Assembly (NCBI GenBank): GCA_907165275.2 | Contig: OU015664.1 | Span: 6,658,001 to 6,722,000, forward strand | Source: Zygaena filipendulae | Taxonomy: Eukaryota; Arthropoda; Insecta; Lepidoptera; Zygaenidae | Direction of reading: 5' to 3' | DNA: 64,000 nucleotides | Shown here: in pieces, positions 13,021-24,100 of the stretch | How positions within the stretch are numbered: the stretch's first letter is position 1 | Layout of the letters: each line of letters starts with the position of its first letter | Notes under the pieces: generated by a model | Databases searched by the model: none | Told to the model about the DNA's origin: nothing | The model's input: only the letters and a program-made list of their open reading frames with translations | Position numbers and translations under genes: made by a program

Positions 13021-13559
13021 CAGTAGCAGAAGCATGATAAAGAGGAGTATCTTGAGCTAGATGTTACAGATTTCTTCGTGAACAGAGATTACTCGAAAAA
13101 AATTATTATGCAATTAGAAATTATTACGCCTCCAAAATAAAATTCAAAAACAGCAACCGCTCACAACGACGCGTGCGATGTCCGATAGTACAAACCGTTC
13201 GATCATCTAACTACTGGGCCCTTATTCACTATGACCAACAATATTCCTTGCTCATAACGCGCGTTCCAACCAAACATTCTAGATGCCTAAATATAAAAAA
13301 AAAAAAAAATTTACTAACGTTGTAAATGTATTTTTTTGCAGTAAAACTTCTTTGATTACGAGGGAAAGACAGTTTTTGCCGCCGCCGCCCGTATCGCTTC
13401 TGAGTTACGCGTTTAACCGCAAAATAAAATTGGTTCTAACAAAGAATATTATGGGATTTCAAAGAAAAACATAGAGTTATAAAGAGAGAGTGGAGTCCCT
13501 TTAGCAAGGCACTGCACTACATATTTTTCTTTATGTTGTTTTTTGGTTATTTATTATTT

Positions 13560-13674
13560 GTTTCGGGATTCTCGCTGGCAGTAACTTAGCTCTTAGGCTA
13601 CTTTTATTTTAGAAAAAAATAGTTTCTGCGGTAATTCCGAAAATAACGCAGCAGGTGAAACCGTGAGGTACTAG
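13560..13674 (+). mobile_element. Helitron-like copy, 5'-truncated remnant
   Basis: Diverged 3' portion: CGGTAATTCCGAAAATAACG, then GGTGAAACCGTGAGGTACTAG. The hairpin is eroded but the CTAG terminus remains. Confidence 0.55.
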
Positions 13675-13884
13675 TAATAAATATTACCACTAAGTTCATA
13701 GATCAACGAGAAGTTGCAAAATACTTCGGTAAATAATGTTGTAAAAAAAAGTGAACTTTGGCGGCTTCTCATGCCTTTGTTTTCCGATGTTTAAAAAATA
13801 ATAATAATAAACGCCTTTTTTCTACCCAATGGGCTCTATTCAACGATACTCCATTCGATTCAGTAATAGATAAAAAATAAATTT

Positions 13885-13975
13885 GCGCTCCCCATTAGCT
13901 GTATGGGATGTATGGACCACTCTTAAAATCTTTAAAACAATTTTTTGACTGGTACGGAACCCTAAAAAAAAGTCT
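13885..13975 (+). repeat. Right-end-like fragment of the 12938 repeat family
   Basis: GCTGTATGGGATGTATGG followed by GGTACGGAACCCTAAAAA, the inverted counterpart of AGGGTTCCGTAC at 12978-12988. The intervening kilobase does not resemble the usual body of this family, so it is either replaced or carries other insertions. Confidence 0.55.
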
Positions 13976-16900
13976 TTGGGATTTCTTCTTTTTAATCAAC
14001 GTTGTTTACATCTATTTTATATGTACGTATAAATCTGTTAGTTTTAGAAACTTACTCAAGGCAACCATCATAAAAATTAATCGATATTTTGATAATGTTT
14101 TTCAACTGTTTTTAAATATACATTGAGGCAGTAAACATCTTGTAGTTAGTGGTTTCGCGCTTCGGTAAATTCATCTGTTCCTATTCCAGATGGGCTCGAG
14201 TTTGACAGCACTTTATCATTGTAGTAAACTCTTAATTAGTACCTATATAATTGATTACTTCGTACAAACAGATATCCAAGCAAGGTGAACGTGCTATTTC
14301 AAGCAGTGGATAATTAAACATATGTGCCAATGTGCTATGCTAACGTGCACCGGGGAATCGAAGCACTTGACTTGTGAATAGTGAATACGTGTATTAGTGT
14401 CGTATGTTTGGTAACTCACCCGTTGCCGTATACCGCTAAAAAGATGTTTGTGTTACCTAATACCAATGCGACAACCTTTTAACAATTGTACTTTGATCAT
14501 AAAAAATCCTCTAGGTTCCTACCTTCGGGCCCTCTGAATAATAGGAGAGAATCATACCACTGGATTACCTTCATGAGCCACGGCATTGTCGCCATCATAC
14601 CAATCCTTGTACAGTGTCAATTTTACACAGATTTATATATATATAAGAGATCTAGAATTTTTTTTTTAATATTGCTCTTTAAAAAATTAATTAAAAAAAT
14701 CAAATTATATTTTATACGAAACTTTATTTTAATGCGAAATTAGTTTTCTTTTTGTTATTAGAGAATTAGAAAGAAAAAACATTCTACTTTTTTAGTCATT
14801 GCTACTAAAATTACGTACGCACTAAAAGAAATAACGAAATAATTCAATAAGAGTGCTACGCCTGCACTTAGTACAAAAATGAATTCCTGCGCTAACTGGC
14901 GCTAAGCTCCGCCGCAGTCCGCAGTAGTTAATTGAACGTTTAAAAAGTATACCTATTATTAAAACTGTTAAAAAAACTAGAAAGTAGGTATTTAAATAAA
15001 ATATTATGAATAAGATGTTGTATAATATTTTTTTAACTAAAATAATTTTAAGGAGAATAACTGAATAAATGAATGATTAAATTGTGGTTGAAACTCATGC
15101 TCCCAAGCTAGAATAAAGTTTTTTACTAAGGGTTCCATCGTCCCAATATTACCCATTCGTTGCGACAGTGATGCTAACCAATTACACGTTGGTTTACAAA
15201 TACCTATAGGTATATATTTCTGTATACATTGAATTGTAGATACTATCATTCCTTCTGACGTCGTGATAATTATGAATATGTTTCCAAGCTTGTGATATTA
15301 GATATTATTGACTTATCGACATTATCGTTGTAATCTAAAGGCAAACGAAACAATTTGTATAATAATAACAAATGTAGATAAATAGCACTGTGACACAACC
15401 GGTCACGGCACGTACGTTTGACAAATGGACATATAAATGACATTTCCCTATCGGATGACTTATCAGAAAATTGCTCACTTTTCGTGGCGCCGACACGGCG
15501 CAGCGGCGCCCTCTGGCGTGACTGTAATGGAACCTAGAGGAAAATAGAATGCAACACAAAAACTCTAAATAATGAAACAAAATGATTATTTTAAGTATAC
15601 TTATGTAAAGGTTTACAATATAAATGTGAAGAAGGCGAAAGAACGTTTACGTATACGTTGACCTGAAACATAAGATGTCTGAGTTTACTGGTATTTTTAG
15701 ACTTTATTTTGTCTATCCACACTATTTAGTTTCGCTTTTTTATTTTTTAATAAAGAATCTACTATGAGTAATATGATAACACTGAATGCTACTTGCAAGG
15801 AAAAGTTAAGTTCATAAGTGACTAGTAGCTAACTTAATGAACTGAAGTACCTAACTCAATATCAATAGCAATAAAAGAGCAATAAAGGCTACAGAATAAG
15901 AGTCTCGAGAATGGAGGCAGGGTTTATCGCTGCATAAAATTAACACAAAATTACCGTTACGCACAAAAAACACTTCAGTCCAAATATTAATCAAAGCGTA
16001 GTGAGTGTTTATGCAATTAACTGCGTGAAATAACGTTATCAGTGCGCCGACACATTATACCCACCACGAACGTTAGTAGGTACGCACCAACACCACAATA
16101 AATAATGGACAATAAGCTGATTAGCATAAAACCGAGTCAACGTTTACCGAATTACCCTTAAATCTGCTAACAAATGGTGGCTTTGCATAATTGAATGAGA
16201 CGAAAGCAAACCGAGCATATGTTGAACGAAACGAAAATACTAAAGATCCGATAAAAAGAGTCATCATCTATGGTACACAGGATAAGTCAGACTGGTTGTA
16301 AGTTCAGAACTTATTAAGTAGGTGTCAAATGTGTATGTGGTGGTATTCTTGTACATACATTGTTTTGTTATTATTGTATTTTTTTATATTTTATTGGTTG
16401 ATAAACCGTGGTGAAAAAAAACTGTAATACTGTCAGTACATAAAATGCCTTACGTATAAACTAACTCCCACTGAAACTTAAATAAGTATAGCACGTATAG
16501 TATAGTATATTTTGTTATGCCAGTGTCATCGCACTGAGTAGTGAGTATATCGCTACAGAAATCAAGTTGGTAGGCACTAGCATACAAGTGCTAGTAAAAC
16601 CTGTTATTTTATAAAATGGGAAACGACGTAAAAGCAAAAACTGTTACTACCGCGGAAACATAAATTAATGAACTTTTACGAAAATTGGAAATGCGCGTAC
16701 TTGAACAAAATATTAATAATTATCATAATAATATTGTCTATTTAATGTACATTTGCATTTTCCACGTTGAAAATGATATAGTTGATTAAAGAAAATTTGT
16801 AAAATTCGTGCATTCATTCGTGCATACAGGCTCGTATTATAAATATGAATAACTGAAACGCGTTTAAGTCTTAGCTTTTTGTCTTATACATTTTTCAGTG

Positions 16901-17860
16901 CGATAGCGAGACAGAGCAATGGTTCAAAAAAAACTTTTCAAATTTTGATATATTCTTTTTCGTTTGTTTTTTTTATTTAATTAACTAAGTGGCTTCATTT
17001 TATATCATATAATTTTAAAATTAAGTAATTAAGTAAAAAAAAAAAAATTAAGTTAACTTGTATTGTACGACATAGCCTGTCTTTACACAAATGATTTCCA
17101 TTTCTATATCCGAGTCAGTTGTTGACTCGTTTAAATTATTGCCACTGCATAATAGTGCCTAACTAGTTACCCGTATTTATTTGCTATCGTTAGGTATATC
17201 TTCAAAGTAATACTAATGGTGCCTATTATTCTCAAGTAATTACCTCGAGCCGAACAGCGCTAACTCCGAAGCACTGAGATGTGGAATCGTGAAACATTCA
17301 AACAGATCTTAGTTAAGTAGACACGTTCGTCTTACCACCCCGCACCTTCAGGCACATACCAATTACGTGAATATATTGAGCGCGTTGAACACGAAATTGT
17401 ATCTACGGCTAGCTATAGAACTAAATCAAAAGCAAGATTGCCGATTTACTTGGAGAGACTTATTGGAATATTCAGGAAATTTTATATTCAGGGCAAGTAA
17501 ATTATTATTAATAAAATGCTTTTAAAAAACACGACGTGCGATGGGTGACCCATCAGGAACGAAATTCCTAAAGACAAAAGTGAATTCAAATGTGATTTAA
17601 GTGCAAAAACGTATTTCGAAAAAAAAAAATCGGGAAAGACTGCATGGTATTGCTAACAAATAATAAAAAACGAGTAGGCACTAGGCAGGTATGCCGTATG
17701 GCGGCCAGCGCTTGACGATAGTATCTAAACTACGTCGTGCAGAACTGAACGTCTCGATTTGCATCGAGAAGGCATGATGGTTTTTTCCTTACGAGACGCT
17801 TGACGATATCTACCAGTTACACCAAAAAAAGAAAATTTAAATTTTATTTATATTACTCTA
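13976..17860. other. Non-coding stretch
   Basis: No recognised gene. Frames of 61-85 codons occur but show no family resemblance and are rich in Phe, Leu, Ile and Lys as expected of AT-rich chance frames. A short GC-rich palindromic patch (GGCGCCGACACGGCGC) lies near 15487-15502. Confidence 0.5.
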
Positions 17861-18064
17861 CTAGTTGTGCCCCGCGGTTTCACTCGCGTTAATTTCAAAG
17901 TTCCCGCGGGAATTCCGGGATAAAAAGTAACCTATGTGTTAATCTGATGTATAAGCTATATTATCGTAAAGTTTCATTCAAATCCATCCAGTAGTTTTTG
18001 CGTGAACGAGTAACAAACATCCATCCATACATACAAACTTTCGCATTTATAATATTAGTAAGGA
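17861..18064 (-). mobile_element. Lep1-type Helitron, complete non-autonomous copy
   Basis: Minus-strand copy of 204 bp. Its 5' end is TCCTTACTAATATTATAAATG and its 3' end is a hairpin followed by CTAG (plus strand CTAGTTGTGCCCCGCGG). It lies between A (17860) and T (18065), the AT target expected of Helitrons, with no target duplication. No Rep or helicase sequence. Confidence 0.85.
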
Positions 18065-18112
18065 TATGAGTTTTTGCTATATCGTACTTAATATACTTAT
18101 GTATATGTGTGA

Positions 18113-18316
18113 ATTATCCGCGGTAATTTCCACGAAAATGTGTGAATTATCCGGTTCTCGCGAGAATTCCAGGATTACATAAACCTATACATACATAAAC
18201 CTATAAACCTCTTGAATCACTCTATCCGGTGAAAACCGCATCAAAATCCGTTCTGTAGTTTTTGAATTTATCGCGAGCTGACAGACGCGGTGGAGGTCTT
18301 TGTTTATAATATGTAA
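18113..18316 (-). mobile_element. Helitron-like copy, decayed
   Basis: Eroded minus-strand copy retaining TTCTCGCGAGAATTCCAGGA, AAATCCGTTCTGTAGTTTTTG and TTTATAATATGTAAG in the expected order. The hairpin and CTAG end are unrecognisable. Confidence 0.55.
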
Positions 18317-20348
18317 GAATTTTATTCCGATTTATTACTATTTTTGAATTTTATCTTTATATTTGTTATCAATATCCTGATTGAATAAAAATTTACTGTA
18401 CAACAAATCAATCAAAGGTTAATATATAAAAATTAAAATTGTCGACTTGCCCTATAGGAAAATTTCATATAAGTGTACTTAGTGTAGTAACCAATCAAGG
18501 GGTATAAATATGTGTCGGTATGAGTTACGGTCGCTTATTGAATTCTTTCCTATTTTTTTTAAGGAGCATAACGCAAACAATACAAGACACTTTATATTTT
18601 ATAGGGTACTTTTATTTCAATACCTATGTATGTCCACCAAAATAGATTTTTAAGAAATCCCGAAACACGCATAGGTATATAAAACCACGCAGGTAGGTAA
18701 TAAATAAATGAAATCGAAGTAATGCAAGACAATAAGTTCATCGGTGCCAATTAAATAAAAAAATTGTTAAAATACCTACCTATATTTAATCGGGAACTGT
18801 TTACTTATTATCTAAACCGAGACGGTATTCTGATCTAAAACATCTTAGCCGGGGAATTCCCGCCAGCCACAGCATTGCATTGCGTTCGATATCGTTTGCG
18901 TTCTCACCCAACGGAGAATCGGCAATTAGAAGCAACCATTGTTTCTCTGAGCACTTTCTGTTGTTACTAATTCCAGTTTCAATTCGCCTCTTGGTGCATT
19001 CTCTTTGGTATAGCTTCGTGCCGTGGAAACGTACAGTTGGCTGCATTATTTGGCATACTACATAGTGCATACCTATAGCGCAAACACAGAGCTTAGTGCA
19101 ATATCAAGAAGCTTATTAGTTTCTTAACGTTTTTAACAGTGCTTGCGTAGCTTACTGTATTTTTATTGCTGTGGCATTGCAGAACAATGAATATCCTATA
19201 TTATGTGTAGGTATATTCTGCAACGTGCGATGCGAAGCAACTATGTATTTTGTTTGTAGAATGTTAAACTAGTATTTTATACGGTGAAGTCAAGACACTG
19301 TAAAAAGCTAGTTTTAAATTTTTATTTACGTGCTCCAACGTAGCTTGCACTGAAACTTATAAATAAAATGTTTAGTCACATAATTTTTTTGAGTTGTAGG
19401 TACCTAAGCTTCCACCGGTGAAGTCTGAAACCTATATACTTAATAGTTTTGAATCCTTCTCGATGGAGGGCTGTTATAAGTCTTTAAGTTGCATTAATAG
19501 TAAAAAAAGTGACTTTTTATTACTGAATGAAGAAGTCAAGTTCAAAGTAGCTAAGGCAACGAATGAACTGGTCTCTAATAGTACACATATAATTAAATCA
19601 ACACAACAGTAATTCCAATCTCTCCGAGAGGAATGAATGGTAGGTATTGTGTGATTATCTAAAAATCTTTTTAGAAATCCCATATTTTTAAAAGTCCAAT
19701 AAAATATTATTTTCATAAATAAAAGTATGGTTATAAAAACCTAAATAGTGTATTCTGAATTCGTCGGGCGCACGTCCGCGGCGGTGTCGCGCGTGCACTC
19801 GTTACAAACTCATTTCGCTAAACTTTTGCTCGTGCGTTATGCACAATCATATTTACATAGAAGCGACGTCCGACACCACAACACGACCGCGTCGCAAACA
19901 CTTTGTATATCTACGTAAATAATAAAAACACTGGCACGCCAGCTGAATACGTTTTCTCCGCTATTCCTGATTCTCTGGTACTTATATCTCCCAACGTTTT
20001 CAAAAGTCCACAACCAAAATAACAAATCTAAAATTCAGTAGGTATTAGGTATAGTAAAACATTTAAGAGGAAACGCTGACTGCATTTTATTCCATACAAA
20101 TAGATACATGCGTTTGTATGCTCCGTTTTCTCCCTACAAAATGCACACTCGAGCAATTTTTGGAACGAAGTTCCATAACGCGGCTTGCGGTAGGAGTTAA
20201 CTCGTATAAATTGTCATGCGAAAAAGCGTTCATACATGTCCAGAGATGTTTGGTTTCATCCGGCGTAATTCGGATGTTATCATCAACCGCTGGCTGCCAT
20301 ATATGTTTACATCATGGGTTGTGACTTTTCCGATGCGTTTTTGTCACA
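18317..20348. other. Non-coding stretch upstream of the retrotransposon
   Basis: Overlapping frames on both strands near 18801-19070 and 19474-20025 match nothing I recognise. A CpG-rich run with GGGCGCACGTCCGCGG lies near 19755-19795. No supported gene or RNA. Confidence 0.5.
20344..20348. repeat. Target site duplication, left
   Basis: TCACA directly precedes the 5' LTR and recurs directly after the 3' LTR. Because the LTR ends in AATT, the first T may belong to either, giving a 4- or 5-bp duplication. Confidence 0.85.
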
Positions 20349-20658
20349 TGTTATGAAACGAGAATTACCACCCTTCAGTATAATACAAATACCTGCGGAG
20401 CCTACCTAAATGCACAAAGGACCCGCACATGATAATTAGCGTCGGCACAACAATAAACTCATTCCTTATCTTAATGTACAAGCAATAACTCCCAGATGAG
20501 TCCGAACCGTTTGTGAAGACAAAGGTGTGCCGAAACGATCATAAACCCATTAGGTGGACAATACTCAAACATCTCAATAGAAAACGTTTGAGAGACCGAC
20601 AAAGGTCCGTGAAGTACAATGGCACTATGAAGCATTCCCCCGCTCGTCGCAACCGGGG

Positions 20659-20666
20659 TATATAAA
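20659..20666 (+). promoter_or_regulatory. LTR TATA box
   Basis: TATATAAA in the 5' LTR, about 270 bp before the LTR end and upstream of AATAAA, as expected for the U3-R promoter. The same box is at 26434-26441 in the 3' LTR. Confidence 0.75.
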
Positions 20667-20807
20667 CAAGTGCAAGGATTCAGGACGGGGATTCAAGTAA
20701 CAAGTAGAGTCGTGTGCGCAAGCTCCACATCGCTACGCTTCGACTATAGTTTATTATGACTAGTGTATCATTGTAATAAGTAATATAATTGTTAACCTCA
20801 GTAATTG

Positions 20808-20813
20808 AATAAA
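20808..20813 (+). promoter_or_regulatory. LTR polyadenylation signal
   Basis: AATAAA in the 5' LTR. The functional counterpart for full-length transcripts is at 26583-26588 in the 3' LTR, about 115 bp before the element end. Confidence 0.7.
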
Positions 20814-20927
20814 ATCACATTTAATCATAAATATAGAAGCTCATTGAAGAAGCCCAAGATCCCCACATCCATAGATACTTGGTAACACAACTGGCGACAG
20901 CGGTAGTATACTTCCTACAAAACTTAA

Positions 20928-20942
20928 TTGGTGACAGCGCCG
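20928..20942 (+). promoter_or_regulatory. Primer binding site
   Basis: TTGGTGACAGCGCCG begins at the last bases of the 5' LTR. The TGG start is complementary to the CCA end of a tRNA, and the overlap with the terminal AATT resembles the arrangement in 17.6/297-type gypsy elements (family knowledge). The tRNA cannot be named from the sequence alone. Confidence 0.75.
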
Positions 20943-21052
20943 TGAGATCCAGCTGCTGCTCTTCGCGTCTACAAATCGTTGCGGAGAACAGAAGGTTTCA
21001 ACCCGAACAGCGAGGACCCAACATCAAACGCCGTGGAAGAAAAAGTCGCACT

Positions 21053-21145
21053 GTGAGTTTCCTTTCTTTTCCTCTCTTTTTCATCCCTATTTGTGTGCGT
21101 TACCAAACTATTATTTTTATTTTTGTGTATTCTTGGATTGTGTAG
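21053..21145 (+). other. Candidate leader intron
   Basis: ACTGTGAGTTTCC gives a strong 5' splice site (GTGAGT from 21053). A pyrimidine-rich 93-nt segment ends in TTGTGTAG (21138-21145), and the Gag-Pol ATG follows 20 nt later. If spliced, an upstream leader frame would be removed from the mRNA. This rests on sequence signals only; no transcript evidence is available. Confidence 0.4.
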
Positions 21146-21165
21146 AAATCATTTAGAATTTTATA

Positions 21166-24100
21166 ATGGCTCTAAATCACGCAACCATAGAAAAGTATTT
21201 GCCTAAATACGACGGGGATCGTGATACACTAAATTTTTTCATTGAGCAAGTGACAGTTTTGGCTAGGGCTGCAGATCCCGACGCCAGAGCTCTTTTTCCA
21301 ATAATTATTAAAAGTAAATTAAGAGGTGAAGCTGTAAAAGCTGTAGCGCAAGTACCTAATAATACCATAGAGGACGTTTTAAACGCTCTGAAACTGAAAT
21401 TTGGAGATAACCGTACATTAGAGCAAATTATTTCAGAAATTACGCGTATTCGTCGAACACCATTAGAAAATCCTCTCCAATTCGCAGATAAGATTAAAGA
21501 ACATTTATACGCCGCGAAAAATAAATCTAATGATCAATCTGCAAATACCATATTAGAAAGAATTGCGATCGAACAACTATGTAAAAATGTGGATATAGCA
21601 ACAGATCGTCTCATTAGGAGTTCCGAGCACACAAGGTTCGATCAAGCCTATAACCAAATAAAGCATGAAATCGAATTACATCCGGAGTACTACGCTCGAA
21701 AACTAGATAAAAATCGTAAAAATTATAACTACGAGCTACCAAAAGTACCACAACACTTTAAAAATACAATGACGCCAAGCAATTCGTCCAACAATATGCG
21801 CCCACCTAATAATTGGTCCACACGACCTAAGTTTAATGGTCCAAATCACTGGACGAATAATCCGCGTCCAACCCCAGAACAATGGAGGCGTACCTATCCA
21901 GCACAACCGCAAAATAATTTCCACCAACGGAACGACCACTTAGACAGTGACGTTAGTATGCGAACGGTATCCAACAGACAGCCATTTAATCGACCAAATA
22001 GATCGGTAGAGATTAATAATACCGTCTCAAATAACGAAACAGATTTTTTTTCAAGAGGAAGCCACGAAGGGCCCCCTTCCATAAAATTAAATTATTTAAA
22101 TAAAGACCATTTACCTTATATTATTATTAAAGAGCTAGGAGGAAAGTTTTTAATAGATACTGGTAGTACTAGGAGTCTTATAAAACCAGATTTTATACGT
22201 AATCACCCAAATTACCGCAACAAAATAAATAATAAACAATTTAATATCAAAACGGCACACAGCCAATCAAATCATAGCGGAGCAATCACTATTAATTTAT
22301 CAGCACTAGGGGAAGACATACAACATGAATTTTTGATGTATGACTTTGATCCTAAATACGCGGGTATGATAGGTGTAGATCTTATCAGAAAACTAAAAGC
22401 AGTAATTGATTTAGAAAAATGCCAGCTTATTACTCCCAATAACATTCTATCAATTCACATAGACTACCCAGAACGTGTCTTAAAAATCGACGCACTCTCG
22501 GATAATCTAATCACTTGTGTTACACAAAAAAACGATGGCGATTATTTCATGCCTCAAATTGGTGGAAGTGACGTCATAATTAATTGCTCATTAGTGAAGG
22601 TGTGTGAAGGTAAATATAGATTAGGGCTGACTAATACAAACCCTGAAACAGTATACGTAAGAAATAATTTTGACAAATTTCTCTCTTCGATTCCCGCGGA
22701 GTTAAAACAAGTAAACGAAGTGATAAAATTAAATTGTATACAACAAAACAAACTGCTAATTAGGACAGATCATATGAATGAAGAAGAGCGAACAAAAATC
22801 ACTAAATTGGTACATGAATTTAAAGATATTTTTCACACGGGAACACAACCCTTAACTTTTACACATAGCGTCAAACATAAGTTACTTTTAAGAGATGACA
22901 CGCCAATTTATGTTAGAAATCATAGAAGACCGCCTCATCAACAACAGGAGATAGATAATCAAGTTAAGGAATTATTGAATAATGGTATTATAAGAGAATC
23001 AAATTCACCTTGGAGTTGTCCTGTGCATATCGTGCCTAAAAAGCCGGATGCATCGGGAAAAGTAAAGTGGCGTATGGTCATTGATTATAGGCAATTGAAC
23101 GCAAAAACAATCGAAGATAAGTATCCGCTACCTAATATAGAAGATATTTTAGATAAATTAGGTAGAGCACAATATTTTACGACCTTAGATCTAGCTAGCG
23201 GGTACCATCAATTGGAATTAGATCCCTCAGATGTAGAGAAAACTGCATTTACAACCAATCACGGTCATTGGGAATTTCTTAGAATGCCGTTTGGATTAAA
23301 GAACGCACCGGCGACTTTTCAACGCCTAATGGACCTAGTCTTGAGAGGTCTCTTATATAATACATGCTTAGTATTTTTAGATGACATTCTTGTATATTCT
23401 AAATCTTTAGACGAACATTTAGAAAAATTAAGAAAAGTGTTCCAACGCCTTCGAGAACACAACCTTAAAATTCAACCAGACAAATCTGAATTTTTAAAAA
23501 AACATGTGGAATATTTGGGTCACGAATTAACCCCAGGCGGGCTTACCCCGAATCAAAGAAAAGTTCAAGATATCATTAATTTTCCCATCCCGAAAAATGA
23601 AAAGGAAATCAGATCGTTCCTAGGACTAACAGGATACTATCGGCGATTTATAGATAGTTACGCTAAAATTACGAAACCACTAACAAAATGTTTAAAGAAA
23701 CGAGCTAAAATAATAATTGACGACGAGTTCCTGGAAGCAGTAGATAAATTGAAAAACATTATTACTAATGAACCAATTTTAAAGTATCCCGACTTTGAAC
23801 AACCATTTATCTTAACAACAGATGCCAGCAATTTTGCATTAGGGGCAGTTTTATCTCAAAAGGAGGATAATGCGGATAAACCGATTGCTTATGCATCGCG
23901 CACGCTCTCTGATACAGAAGTCAAATACTCAACAACCGAAAAAGAGTTATTGGCCATTGTTTGGGCTTGTAAACACTTTAGACCCTATTTATATGGTCGG
24001 AAATTTACTATTTACACTGATCATAAACCTTTAGAATGGTTGATGTCTCTTAAAGATCCAAACTCCCGTTTGACCAGATGGAGACTCAGACTTGCGGAGT

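Larger units (their letters stand above)
20349..20929 (+). repeat. 5' LTR
   Basis: 581 bp from TGTTATGAAACG to ACAAAACTTAATT. It carries a TATA box at 20659-20666 and AATAAA at 20808-20813, so R probably runs from about 20690 to about 20830. The last 50 bp contain AACTGGCGACAGCG (20889-20902), nearly the same as the true primer binding site 37 bp downstream. Confidence 0.95.

Noticed and set aside
20879..21145. 88-codon leader frame as a separate retroviral-type gene
   Set aside because: It straddles the LTR end, primer binding site and leader, and ends in the candidate splice acceptor; no protein similarity is apparent.
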